Part shown: positions 1 through 12,400 of the stretch, piece after piece
Layout of the letters: the number at the start of each line of letters is the position of its first letter
How positions within the stretch are numbered: the first letter of the stretch is position 1
Assembly: GCA_029465975.1 (NCBI GenBank)
Contig: CM055747.1
Coordinates: 16,892,783 to 16,956,782 of the forward strand
DNA: 64,000 nt
Source of the DNA: Dallia pectoralis
Taxonomy: Eukaryota > Chordata > Actinopteri > Esociformes > Umbridae
Direction: 5' to 3'
Notes under the pieces: generated by a model
Seen by the model: only the letters and a program-made list of their open reading frames with translations
Told to the model about the DNA's origin: nothing
Database searches by the model: none
Position numbers and translations under genes: made by a program

Positions 1-2485
1 TTTGTTGGTTATAGTTCAACATTATAAATGCATTATACAGAAGATAACTGCTGCTCTTTTCAGTTCAATAGTTTTCATTTCTCTAATAAAGTCAAAGCCT
101 ATTCATTTCTGACAGTGTCAATTTGTCTTTTCATGGAGTGGGGCGGTATCAGCCAATTCATTGGCTATCATTGGCTATTCCTGCTCTAAAGTATCGCGTC
201 AACCTCAAGCTAGAATGCACTTACTACTAAACGCTGTGGTCGTTTCAACGACCCTTTGTAAAATGTATGCACTCTAGATGAGAGCATCTCTCATGAGCAT
301 CTCTCACAAACAATGGTAGGCAAGTATAAACACCATAGGAGGGCTAGGCGATAATGTCATATTATTCAATATCTTCGAATACTTATCACGATATCCACAG
401 CTAATTTAAATTTTCCATATTTATTGGCCCGAGTTAAGAAATCTAGCATATCCAAAAAACATTTACATTTTAGTGTCATGCACAGAATATTAAACATAAC
501 CAATTCAGCACGACCATTATAAAAACAGTGTGCTAAGTGGTTTGAATCACACCCATTGCTAGTTATCAAACATTATAGAACATGAGGAAGACCACAAAAT
601 AAAAACTGTTGATATTCTCTGCTTATTGCACTAGAGGAATCGGGCAAGTAAGACAAATCTGTCCCCTGCCTCTGGTTTTAACACCGACCTGTGGCAGGTA
701 AATACATTGTCAGCTTTTCTAAAAAATTGCACTGAAGGCGAACTGGTGGCAGGAATGCAAAGATACAGCTTTGCCAGATGGCTTACGCCGTTTCATTGAT
801 GTTCCACCATTCCAGGTGATTCATCTCACGGTCTGCCTCTGGAGCTATCAGCAGGTAGTTGTCCTGTTTTCTTTGAAAGGCTTCCTGTTCCCTAAGGCAA
901 GATGTGGCGCTGGATGGTTACCTAGTAAGGCCACCTAGTGTCTTTCTCTGCTTCTTAGCTGTTGCTCAAGTAGAAACACTCCATAAAATAACCCGTTCAA
1001 TGGACAAAATAATTGTGAAGGTAATATCAAAGAAGGGGTCTTATGTTAACATGTAACATAGGAACAGTGCAATTTGTCAAATTAGAAATTCGACTTGTAC
1101 CCTAACGGGTATGAAAATTATACTGACTGTCATTTGCATGGACTATTTAGGAAAATTAGTGTAACATATCATTTGCATAATATTTTGGAACACGGTGCAA
1201 CCATACTATTATGAGATCTAAGAACTGACGGTTTCATGTCCAGGCAGGTAACTGCACTACACGATTAAAAACCAATGACCGAGGCACTATTTGTCAGGCG
1301 CTGTCTGTTAACTGGAGCAGTGATACACAAGCAACGTTTTACTTGGAACCTTGCTGGGCTATGGTATGAAAGGGTTTTCTATTTAGTGGTGTCGCTCATT
1401 AAAAATACAGATGCAGTTGATAAATACTGAACAAATACATACATAGTTTATAAATCCAGGTGGTTTATTACTACTATAAATACAGGTGTAGTTTGTAAAT
1501 ACTATATGAATACATTATTCCTCTGAAACTAATTAAAGAAGCATTCCCTGTCTGTAACATCTAGAGACTGGTTCAATACCAAATACAACATCCTATAATA
1601 GGGAACTCTTTCCAGGGCTGTCTTTTTGAGTGTTATCTAATGGGATAATGACATGCAAAGCATTAGTGATTTGGTTCCAGCAGCAGTGCCAATATTTACG
1701 ATCCAACTGCTATAATCTGAACACAATGTATAATAGAGAATATATTAAGGTACCAAGACAATTCAGTTCTTCTCACACACCCAAAAATCACACATGTGCT
1801 TGTTTTAAACACATTCCCTGTTCAACAATGCTGACTGAACCCGCATTTTTGTTTTAACCTTTATTTAACCAGGTAGGCCAATTGAGAACAAAATCTCAAT
1901 TGCAACGGCGACCTGGCGAACAGCTGGAGATTGAACCCAGGACACCATACGCACAAGCACCATGCACTCTAACTCTGCTGCTAATGCTAATGTTTTGGTG
2001 CCAGCTACCACAGGACACATCTAGAGCTGTTTTGGCAGCATGCAGGATCAACAGCATATTAGGCAGGTGGTCATTATGTTTTAGCTCATCAGCATAATAG
2101 TGTTTGTTACACTGCTGAGTATGATTAAAGCTTTGAGGCAAATTACTACAGAAAAGAAGGGGTGTTGCTGGCAGGATGCTTGAGTATTCCTTGTTAATTA
2201 AGTGGTAAAAACAGCTGGTAGTAGGAAATAATGTTCTGCTCTCCAGTAAAGAACATGTGTTCACATATATAAAGGCAAACCCTTGTGTACAACCACCAAA
2301 TGTATAGCAAATATAATGATATTGTAGTGATTAAATAGATCCAAATCTGAGGGTATTTTCTAATGCATCAAACAATGTATATTCTTATTAAAAAATAATG
2401 AGTACAAATAAAGTTAAAAAAAGTATATTGTGACAGATCAAGTTGGTAGTTACAGCTCAAGGATGACGAATGAAAACAGGATGTA
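1..2485. other. intergenic, no gene recognised
   Basis: AT-rich DNA in which I recognise no gene. ORFs are short and lack family signatures. Two details stand out: a coding-like stretch on the minus strand at about 780-905, and a fish-type interspersed-repeat tail at about 1852-1945. Both are listed separately. Later exons of minus-strand TMEM164 could lie here or to the left, but I found none. Confidence 0.5.
1852..1945. repeat. fragment of a dispersed fish repeat
   Basis: A TTTATTTAACCAGGTAGGCC-type segment is followed by an imperfect palindrome around GAGAACA...TCTCAATTGCAACGGCGACCTGG. Similar sequence is a familiar end segment of abundant interspersed repeats in fish genomes; that is recall, not a search. 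Its borders are uncertain. Confidence 0.4.
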
Positions 2486-2493
2486 CCCAAGCT

Positions 2494-4268
2494 CAGGGGC
2501 ATAGCAAGCTTTTCAAAAGTGCGGGGATGGATGTGGTTTGTTTATTAACAATAAAACAATGAATACAATGACAAAAGGATACAAAAAGTTTGAAAGATAT
2601 AAAAAGCTTACCATTTAAATGATACTAGAAAAGCATCAAAACGCACTTAAAACACACAGAAAATAAGTAAAAACTATTTACTTTTTTGTTACAAACAGAT
2701 ATAAACACAACATATATTATAAAAAACACATATTAGGAACAAAATATAAATACATATAACTTTACATATATATCTGGTTGATTAGGCTTACTGAACAGAA
2801 GGCGGGTGAAAGCTACATCTGAGTTCTCTGGTCCTCTCTACCATTTCATCCTTATCCTCTCATACCTCTCCCTAACTCTGTTCTTCTTGTCTGCCTGCTT
2901 CTTGTCTGTCTTTTCCTACCTCTTCATCTCTGTCTTTCTCACTCCTGGCCACATCCTCACATACACCCTAATCAAAACGTTTCAAATGAAATTGTGAATT
3001 TGATATAAACACTCCAGACACACATGTGCATTTGGAATATAAATGAGCACCACCCATCACACAAACACATGGGCTCTCTTTCTTCATATACCTCTTTCAC
3101 AAATTGTACCATTCATTTCATTGCTCACCTGTGAACCTTCCTGTGTTCTCTCTAAAACTGAAGCCTCCAGCAACTTTCTCTCCTAAACACAGGTGCAGTG
3201 GTAAAGGAATAGGCTCAACCAATTACAGCTGCGGCACTAGCAAACCTCAGTGAATATAGAAAAGTAATTTCATGAAATAAATGCAAACAATATCTAATGG
3301 TAATATCCTAATGTTGTTTAATGTAAAAACCTTACAACTTTCAGCTTTCAACTTCACTTACAGGATTTCTCTTGAAAAAGGTGTAAATCTTCTCCTGCAT
3401 CTTCCTTTTTTGTATATTAGTTGCCCCCTGAAAAGGGAGATATTCTAAAATAACGCCCACACAAAGCATTTTCTCTGGTGTTATAGAGAGAATATAGACA
3501 ATGTAACACCTTTCTTCCATAGTTCATCAACAGGTATGCAAACAATGTCATCATTTCTCACTTTTTTCTCCTCAGACACAACAGGTAAATATCCACAAGT
3601 ATTCAACTAATCAACAACGAATGCTCAAAATATCAAAATAAATTGCACTGGCAATAAACCCCATACAAACACAGCTTAATAATGGCAATTTGTCCCTGCT
3701 CATCTATTCCCTGACTTCATAACCGTTACTTTATATACATTGCATGTTACGTCACATACATAGTTTAGCTAGCTGCTGAACAATATCCCAATTAGCAATT
3801 AGTCTAAAAAACACAATATAAAACCGAAAACACTAGACATGTCAACAAAACATAAACAAAACATCATCCCAAACACAGCTTATTTAAAAACCTCCAAAGC
3901 ATTAACACTGATTCAAAGTACCTGGTAAAGGTAGATGTAATTAACCGTAACCACCTTAGTACCTGCCTCCTCAGCACGAGCTGACTGATAAATGTAACAG
4001 ACCAAGAGAGGCGGGACTTAAGGCAGAAGAGCCAATCATCAGCCGGTCACACAGTTCTAAGCCGGTGTCATGTTTAAGAGGGAGGGGGACAGAGAGGAGG
4101 CAGCCGCAGCAGCGCAGACAGTGCAACCAGTGCGGAGGAGCGACTGTAGTTAGGCGTATGTGCAAAAACTGCGGAAAACTGAGGAAAAAAGTGCGGGTGT
4201 TGAACCCTCTCACCGGGAAAAGTGTGGGTGTTAAAACACCCACATCCCCCACGGGTGCGACGCCCCTG
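2494..4268. mobile_element. non-autonomous hAT-type DNA transposon with 8-bp TSD
   Basis: The left end reads CAGGGGCATAGCA and the right end is its near inverted copy (TGCGACGCCCCTG). The same eight bases, CCCAAGCT, flank both ends (2486-2493 and 4269-4276). An 8-bp duplication with CAGGGG-type termini is the hallmark of hAT elements. No transposase is recognisable inside, so it is non-autonomous or badly decayed. The interior is AT-rich, and the right 250 bp is GC-richer with short inverted repeats such as GGTGTTAAAACACC. An open frame at 4065-4349 (+) crosses the right terminus, so it is probably not a gene. Confidence 0.8.
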
Positions 4269-4482
4269 CCCAAGCTTAACTGTGAGTGTCATAAAGTAAA
4301 GGGGCATGTTAAAGAATTTCACATCGGAGGATCAGGATTCATAAAATGAGAGTTTGTAATAATACTAAAAAAAAGTAACCTACGTAATTGCCTAATCTGA
4401 AAAAACAAGAAAGTTCACTAACTATATATTTTGGTGCAGGATGTAGAATTAAGCCTTTTGTCAACCAATCTTATGATAAACA

Positions 4483-5628
4483 TAGGGGTGTGCGATATAT
4501 ATCGTTTGCGATAATATCGTCATTTTTGTTTAAACGATATGCAAAATCATATTATCGAGTATGGCACTCATTTTCAGAAACCAATCAAAACGCTGCATCA
4601 ATTATTGTTTGCGAATTGACTGCCGCATAGGGTGCACATGTGACACGCGCATTCAGAGCTTGCGGTGCTGACAGAAGTTAAAATGAGCAAAGAAACTGTG
4701 ACAGAAGATATTTAAACACCAGCAAACAATCCACGGTAGATTTAATTCCTAAACGTGGGTCGTCATCACTAGCATGGAGGAGGTTTTTGGTTTCGATTAT
4801 GAGTCCGATCTTTTTTATCATATTCGAACTACCCACCGCACTGAATATGAGGATTATGAAAAGCTTCGCGCCGAACACGACGCGCCTGCAGCTGGAAGGG
4901 TCAAAAAAAAAAAAAAAAACACGTAACAAACTTTGGCCGATTCATTTACCAAAAAAGTACCTTACGACAGAAAAATCGACAGACGGCAAGATCTAATAAA
5001 CGCTGTCACCAATAACGTTGCCAGAGACATTGCCAGTGCCAATTCAAGCGGCTGAGATGGTTTTAAACAGTTTAACCCAAGATACACACTGCCTGGACGG
5101 AAATACTTTAAGTAAAACAGCGTGCCTAAATAGTATGAATCATGTCGCTAAACTCTTGGCATGAAGTGCAAAAGGTTTTCATTTTGCCACAACAACCGAT
5201 TTGTGGTCAAGCAGAACGTCAGAGCCAAGTTAGTAAATTGAGAATACTATGGGCTAGTTTTTTGTATTTTTGACTATAGAACATTTTACAGAAGGGAGTA
5301 ATTTGTTTACTAAGGTTTTCTAGTGCTGTTTTTGGCAGAAGTTTGTATTTAGATACTATTATTATAATGTCATATTTGTTAGTATACTGCACAGTTCACC
5401 TTACAGCAGAGGAGTGATTTTTGTTGTTTCTACATGCATGATTCAGTTTTAAATAATAAATACCCATTCCAACACTACGTTTCAACTAGTAATATATTAA
5501 TATCCTATTGACATTGTAAAACGGAGCTAGTAGAATATAAGACATTTACAAACACATTTTTGAATAATGCTAAATATCGTCAGATTATCGTTATCGGCAA
5601 AAAAAATTGTCAATATCGCACACCCCTA
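4483..5628 (+). mobile_element. decayed hAT transposon relic (BED finger plus transposase fragments)
   Basis: Terminal inverted repeats TAGGGGTGTGCGATAT face each other at 4483 and 5628. On the plus strand, about 4774-4860 encodes a BED-type zinc-finger remnant (LFYHIRTTHRTEYEDYEKL). About 5055-5235, with frameshifts, encodes FNPRYTLPGRKYFSKTA and FATTTDLWSSRTSEPS, which resemble the start of the hAT/ZBED transposase core (family knowledge). Frameshifts, stops and an A17 run show it is dead. No convincing 8-bp target duplication was found. It sits 0.2 kb from another hAT element. Confidence 0.75.
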
Positions 5629-6029
5629 ATAGGAAGTATGAGCTTAGTCAATCTCTTGGCAAACAACATTGACAGGTTTGTTAAGGTAAACAATGCTACC
5701 AGTCTTAGTTAATTTGTTTCTGCCTAAAATGCAGCCTTTGCTAGGTGGGCAGCACAGTTCCAAATTATTAAATTTGGACAAAGCTAATAATACCTACTCC
5801 ATACTGGGAATAAAGTAAATGGCTTTTCTAAGTTATTACACATGGACCTTAAGACACAACCCTAAATAACAGGTATTTCACCCAAACCTGATTTTAACTC
5901 AAACTATCCCTTTACACTTTTACACACATCAATCTCTGCAGGAGATCCACATAATCTGGTTTAAATGTAAAAAACAATAATGAAAGAAATGTGTATGTGC
6001 AACAACCATTGCAGTCCTTTTAAAATGGA

Positions 6030-6200
6030 ATTAAACGGTTTTGGAAAATAATCTAATTACGATTATTTTGACCAATATTGCCATTCCGATGCCGAATCAC
6101 ACTTCACCTTCTATATATCCCACACCACGACAACCCCGATTGGTTTTCCGACTGATGATTCGACTCATCGACTTTTAGCGGACAGCCCTACAACAATCCA
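6030..6200. repeat. hAT-like terminal fragments
   Basis: An AATAATCTAATTACGATTATTTTGACCAATATTG stretch and, 90 bp on, a GTCGAATCATCAGTCGG-type end (read on the minus strand, AGGGCTGTCCGCTAAAAGTC) resemble terminal parts of fish hAT elements with AGGGCTG ends. Only fragments remain and the borders are uncertain. Confidence 0.35.
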
Positions 6201-6616
6201 ACATTTGCGTATTAGCTAGGCAGCTAGACATGCTGCACATACGAAAGGTCTCCATTGTCATACTTCACTTGTAATTCTTGAGAAATGCAGTGCTTTGAGA
6301 TTTCACATTTCTTAACGCTTCCTTATGCATATCGTGCTCATTCTCAACACGCATAGACAGGTTACAATCCATATCATGCATTACCATATCCATGTGGAAA
6401 ATGTTCCTACATCTGAATACAATTGTCCAGCTTAATTCCAGTGGGCGGGTGTTCCCCAGTCCAGATGTGGAGCTATGCTAAACAGAATAAAGTAAAAACA
6501 TATGGTAAGCCTGTAAGGCAATGGAGTCTGGTATTTGGCCGATATGACTTTTCTTAGTGTCCAAGCACTTCGATGTTTGTTGGGCCTATCAGAATCAGGT
6601 TTATATGCCAAGTCTG

Positions 6617-6618
<2 letters not shown>

Positions 6619-6650
<32 letters not shown>
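6619..6650. repeat. (CA)16 microsatellite
   Basis: Uninterrupted CA dinucleotides covering about 32 bases. Confidence 0.95.
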
Positions 6651-6651
<1 letters not shown>

Positions 6652-6672
6652 GGAATTCTTGTTGTTTTTATT

Positions 6673-7879
6673 ATGTTGCACGTTCAATAATCCTGCTCAG
6701 TTTTTGCACATTTAGCATTGCCAAATGTAAAAAAATGGTACTGCAATTTTCAACAGTCACTTTTTCAAACATTTAGAGGGGAATTCATGTAAATTCATGC
6801 AATAGCTTTTCCAAGAGTAATGTTCTGCAGTAATGCAAAATAATTGATTGTATAATAAAAGTGTCAAATTTAAATGTTATATCTTAATGTAAATGTTAAA
6901 AGTAAACGTAAATGCTAAACGTAAATGCTAAACGTAAATGCTAAACGTAAATGCTAAACGTAAATGCTAAACGTAAATGCTAAACGTAAATGCTAAACGT
7001 AAAACTTGGATGGCTAGTATTAGACACACCGGTAATTGGCCATGCCCAATGTGTAATGTCAGTGTCTTGCATGGAGAGGATATTCCTCTCAGCCACATCA
7101 GGCAGTTGTCTCAAAATGGCAAGTCCTGGCAAATTAGCCCAGATCTTAAAAAGAGGGTAGCAGCTGGCATTAGGGCGGCTCTTCTGGACCGACCTACATT
7201 TGCACCAGGCACAACGATTCATTAGGAAACAGCCACCACATAACTGTGCGAACGACATGTTGGTAGTCGTATTAATATATTTTAGCATGCATTTCTAGAA
7301 TTAAAGATTACATTTTGTGCCTTCAATGTATTACATACAAACATTCTAGATTGCAAAAATGTGTTAACTACCAACATGTCTTAGGCATTCGACCAGGTAT
7401 GTGGTGGCTGTTTCCAAATCAGTTGTTGTGCCTGGTGTAGGTCGGTCCTGAAGTGCCGTCCTAACGCCAGCTGCTACCCTTTACTTGTTGATCTGGCCTT
7501 ATTTGCAAATTTCACTTGCCATGTTGAGACAACTGCCCGGTGTGGCTGAGGGCCACTGAGTTACACACTGGGGCATGGCCAATTACCGTAGTGTCTGTAA
7601 TACAAGGAATCCAATACACATAGATTTTACATTTACATTTAGATATAACATTTACGTTTAGATTTAGCATAAACGTATAACATTTAGATTTAACACCTGT
7701 ATTATACAATCAATTATTTTATAGTTTTGCGTTACTGGAGAACATTGCTTTTGAAAAAGCTATTGCATAAATATTAGTGACCATTGGAAATTGTAGTGCA
7801 TTTTTTTTACATGATGCAAAATTAAAATTAAATGTGCCAAATTGAGCAGGATTATTGAATGTGCAACATTTTACAAACT
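6673..7879. mobile_element. 1.2-kb palindromic foldback element
   Basis: The two ends (ATGTTGCACGTTCAATAATCC at 6673; GGATTATTGAATGTGCAACAT ending 7879) are inverted copies. Inverted similarity continues along both arms to about 7262 and from about 7367, leaving a central loop near 100 bp. Matching pairs include GCAATAGCTTTT/AAAAGCTATTGC and CATGTTGGTAG/CTACCAACATG. Both arms carry a diverged copy of the same coding-like segment (CPMCNVSVLHGED, SHIRQLSQNGKSWQI, 6977-7225 on plus; its mirror around 7380-7580 on minus). The left arm also holds an expanded minisatellite. A foldback or inverted-duplicated transposon is the best reading; the superfamily is not identified. Confidence 0.7.
6903..7002 (+). 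repeat. 12-13 bp minisatellite (TAAACGTAAATGC)n
   Basis: About eight nearly perfect direct copies of TAAACGTAAATGC inside the left arm of the palindrome. The mirror position in the right arm (about 7625-7690) has only a few degenerate copies, so the expansion happened after the inverted duplication. Confidence 0.9.
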
Positions 7880-8628
7880 GCACCCCATAGGACACCTAGA
7901 CAAACCACCTATTATGTCTTATTGGTTAATTATAAACCAGATGCTATGAATCCTGAATGTGATTGGCTGATGACTGTGTTCTAGGTAAGCAATGCAGGGT
8001 ATAATATTATGCACAACACATTGCGGAGTGCCAGGACACAGCGCTTAGCCATGGTATTTTGTCTGTAACCCCTGATATGCTTTACTGGTTGCTGACGCAA
8101 AAAAGGGCAGTAAAAAATCTGTAAAACCCAATCTCATGCACTATGGCTATCAGAATTCAGGAATCGGACTACTCGGTTTACAAAAGACAGTATAGCGTGT
8201 CTATGACATTACATCACTGCAAACTGCTGGAAATTTGTTTTTTGGGGTTAAAATAGCAATATGGCTTCTCAGGAAGTTGTAGTGTCGATGTACCATGGTT
8301 GGCTAAGTACTGTTTTGTGCCTACAGCTCTTAGCAGTGGTATATTGTGTAAATATTAGGGCTTTCTGGATTTGAACCACTTTTTTTGATGATACTTAATA
8401 ACCTATAACTCATGCGGGTTTAAAGCAGCTCTGCCTCGCATGCACTTGAATGCTGATGGCCACTACACTTAGTATATTGTAGTTACTATTAGTGATCCGT
8501 GTGGTTGTCCAACAAAGTCACAGTGGATAAAAGCGCCCGGTGACTAAACACAAACTAGGATAAAGTGAGTACGGTTTTTGAGAGGGTGTAAAGGTGTTAA
8601 AGGGCGAGCTGCTAGTATGCAACCTTAC
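7880..8628. other. TMEM164 intron 1 sequence, nothing else recognised
   Basis: Lies downstream (minus strand) of the TMEM164 exon 1 donor. No second exon encoding the rest of the conserved transmembrane protein was recognised here or further left. The intron probably extends through the transposon-rich 1-8.6 kb. Confidence 0.45.
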
Positions 8629-8991
8629 CTGCACCATGGTCATAACATGACACGGATTCAGGAGGTATATCACGGTCTTGGTCGCGAATTTGAATCCGAC
8701 CTCCACCCCAAACGTCATACAGAGTGCAACCAGCAACAGGTTCTTGCCCAAGCTGTCTTCTTTCGTCTTCGGTCCATCTTTCGCGATAACTTTGAGTTCT
8801 TTACCGATGTTGATTCTTCTCAGAGCGAGAACAACTTCCACGACGGAAATCAGCACCATGACAAAACTCTCGCTGAGACGCTGTTGAGGCGGAAGAAAAG
8901 AGGCACACTCCGGGCCGCCGTTGCCTTCAAACTTCGGGTCCACACCGCCATACAGCCAGTCTAAGAGACTGTAAATGTTATACCTGGACAT
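8629..8991 (-). CDS. tmem164: transmembrane protein 164, first coding exon (partial gene)
   Basis: This exon encodes 121 residues from MSRYNIYSLLDWLYGGVDP to NPCHVMTMVQ, ending in CAG followed by a consensus donor GTAAGG (8628-8623 on the minus strand). The segments LLDWLYGGVDP, KNLLLVALCMTFGVEVGFKF and TKTVIYLLNPCH are diagnostic of the multi-pass membrane protein TMEM164, described in the literature as an acyltransferase making ether phospholipids linked to ferroptosis. An upstream in-frame Met at 9066 exists, but the MSRY start matches the family N-terminus. A hydrophobic helix is visible around residues 44-60 and another near 87-112. The remaining exons, about 60% of the protein, were not found to the left, so the gene is incomplete in this window or broken up by long introns. 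Confidence 0.88.
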
Positions 8992-9420
8992 GTTCCTCTT
9001 CTCGTATTGGAAAAGGTACGAACAAGACGGAATAAAAGATAGCACACTGACTTCCTGTCGCAACATGAACTGCAGTAGTTCCCCTCGGCAGTGACCACTC
9101 TAATAAAGCAGATATGTATAATCCACCACCTCCTGCTGCTCCTGACAGGTAAACTCAGTAGTGGCCACTAAGTTAGCTACTCCTGCTAGCATGTGTGTGG
9201 ACTCGAACCCGGGGTCTGGCCTAAGTCAGTGCCAGCGCAAAAAAACCAAACACAACGTGGGCGAGTTATCGCGATAATTAGCTGCTTGTCATTACTATGG
9301 AAACGCGAAAACTCACACGATATATCTGGCTGGCTAGCTAGCTAAACACATTCACCGTAAACATGTCGGCGAATTTAAAGTTATCCGGTAACTCCACCTA
9401 GCTGTTGGTTCCCAGTAACC
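8992..9420 (-). promoter_or_regulatory. probable TMEM164 5' UTR/promoter region
   Basis: Sequence immediately upstream of the TMEM164 start is richer in CpG than its surroundings (for example the clusters near 9010-9060 and 9240-9310). This fits a vertebrate promoter or 5' leader. No TATA box or other specific element can be assigned. Confidence 0.35.
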
Positions 9421-12400
9421 ACGTCATTTGATTAGTTAACGGCATTACGCGTTGGTTCCGTCACCACTTAGCGTGGCAATTACTGCTAGCTAACGAGGGT
9501 TAGCAACTGCAACCAAAGATATGGCTAACTGGGCGGTAGGTGGAGAAATAAACTGTCCTAAATAATCCACGACGTCGAGCTGTGTAGTCATTCCGTGGCT
9601 ATTTCTCTTCCATTGGGTGTAACGCCTGGCATGAAGTTGGCTCGATTTGTCACCAGCAGCAAGCGGGATCTGGATTATTTGACATCGATCAAGCACTTCT
9701 GTGCAGATTACATTAAACTAGCAATACCAAGCTAACTGTAATACTATTGAGTCCACGTGCGCCTCAATTAACGCGTTTTAGCTACGAGTGTTTTTTTGTA
9801 GATGTTGTATTAAATAAAAATACGAGACTTTGTCACGCAAATAATTTTTGCCCTATGCGTGCATTTTCTCTAAAACCCTTTCAATTTTCGTTTCACACGA
9901 GGATTTCCGTATTTGGATAGCGGAGTAAACCCCGCCTCATTTCCCAATAACACATGAGTTGTTTGCTGTTGCCTTAGGATGGCATCTTTCAATATAACAC
10001 TATCTGGTGCATATACGATTTGTTATAACAGAAAATAAAATGTTAGAAATAGCTCTGTCAGGATGGGAATGTTTTGTATATAAACGATATGCATTAAGGC
10101 GTTTATGAAGTTTGTTATTCATGGGTCCCTTGTTGGGTGTTAAATAGGGGCTCAATTCCGATTCGACGAGTTGCTCGGAGGTCTTCCACGTTCCCGAAAT
10201 ATTTGTAATGAAAAAGGCGTTCACCTCTTGTCAAATGGATGTATTAGCCCCAATTAAAAGTTAATGTATGTTGACGACAATATAGCATCTTGTTGTTCGT
10301 TAATATTCTGTTGAAAATACACATCAAGTTCTTAATTATTCATATTTACAGTTGGGAAAGAGCTGAGTTGGACCAACATGGTTTAAATTAATCTAGGATA
10401 AGAGTTAATCTAAGTTCTGTAAATCAAAATGTAAAGTCAATCAGAGATGTACTGCAACATTTAGTTTTAATCCTTAGATCAGTAAATATATGATTACCGG
10501 TGTCAAACTACGATTGGTAATACACTCGACAGGTACTCCTTCATAGTATTTAAATTCGTTATTTTTAAGTAGACATCACAACTCCTTTGTAACGTAGCGT
10601 GAGCTATTATTTATGTGCTAAACTTGTAATGTAAAAAAAGTTTACATTTTTTCTTATAAAAATCCATTTCCATCACTGATGGAAGAAGTGAGTGTTGGAC
10701 TAGAGGATAAAACGACTGACAACATGACTGTCAAAAATGAGACAAGCTGGGAAATTTTATCGACGGGGATTTAAGCGAAATGGGAATAATCTTTGTAAGT
10801 ATTGCTGGAAAAACCTAAAAGCGAAGCCTAAATGGATGCGAGAGAAGTGAGAAAAGGGTTTTATTGGACAGGAGGGGGCCGCGATCTGAGGAAATGGATC
10901 CTCCCTCAGTGAGGTTTTACAGGCTAATGCGCATGCGCGCGCACACGAAATTGTATTATGACAGAACACAACTATTTAGTTGTCAGACTTCAGATTTCCT
11001 GGTCAAACAACAGTGAAATTCTTGAGAACCTTTCCCTACAACATACTTGAGAACCCTTCCCTGCACTTAGTCTCCCTTTAGTGGTCCCTAAAATAGTACA
11101 AATCTTAAGGTTTATCCTTATTAATTATCCTTGTAATTTTATTTTTGTGATTTCACCTAATATATGTCTGGTATACAAATGTCACATTAAAATATGTACT
11201 TACACTCTTGCGTCTTATATTACATTTTATTATTTAATTATTTAACCAATGGAGTAATTTATATTCAATAACTACTTGACACATGTCTACAAGCGGTTTG
11301 ACCTCACCCCCTAGACATACAGTAGCTTCTTATGCAGCTAGTTAATATAACGTTAGCTATGCTAATGGAAGAATGACACCTATTAGACTCACCTGAACAT
11401 GTCTGTTACAGTCATGTAACTCATCATGGGCAATTGAATAAGCTACAATGTCATTGTTGGTTACCCCCATTACGGATGGTTACATTCTAGTGTAGTCTTG
11501 GGTGAAGTGCGTTTTGTACATCTTTTTCTATTTCGACACTGCCAGGGCAATACGAGGATCTTACACCAATTATTGCAGCAGCACCAGAGAGGCCAAGCAA
11601 AAGCCCCAAAACTCACATGAATCAGGCCCATTTTGATGTACAGAAAGCCTGAGAGAAACATGTTCTGCACGTTATTTACAGTACATTTATTTCTGTATTG
11701 AGATGTATTTGTATTGATTAATTAATTTGAATCCATGTAGGCCTAAAACATTTATAAATACAATAATCTTCCTCCATTCTTGACCCACTTTTTTGTTATT
11801 ATGCTTCCAGTTAGATGATGTTTGTCAAGTTAAACCACCTCATGTGTCAGTTTTGAATTAATATGTTATCTAACTTTAAATTTAAAAAAAAAAATTATGG
11901 AGCAACAGTCTTAGTCAATTTAGGTTTAAAATCAGAAAATAAACTTGGATTAGAGGAAGGATTACATTTATCCAGGATCAATTAAATCTATGGTTTGCAT
12001 TTGTTGCAACAAGATGTAAATATAAACCTTGATTTATTGAGTTATGTTGGTGCAACCCACCAAAATATGCAATTCAGAAACAAACACAAAAACATTATAG
12101 AGCCTTCTATTTTAACTTGGACTTCGAAGCATGTTGTAATCTGACTTCAACGGAACCTTATAATCAGGAATTTCCGTTTAGATGAGGGACACCAGGCGAG
12201 TGCCATTAACAATAGTTATTTAATGATAGAAATAATAGTTCCCAGAATTCAACGGGGGAATATTTATTCAATGGATGTATAGGGGCAATGCAGTAGAGGT
12301 AGTGGCTCACTTGAAGTATTATTCAGTGGAAATCTCTCTGAATCTGTGTTGTATGCACTGACTCTAAATCAGGATGTAAAATACTGCAACCAAAATGTAA

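Noticed and set aside
4065..4349. Small zinc-ribbon-like gene (CNQCGG..CKNCGK)
   Set aside because: The frame crosses the right end and target duplication of a hAT element, so the reading frame depends on the insertion.
8578..8964. 128-codon plus-strand ORF opposite TMEM164
   Set aside because: It is the antisense shadow of the conserved TMEM164 exon.
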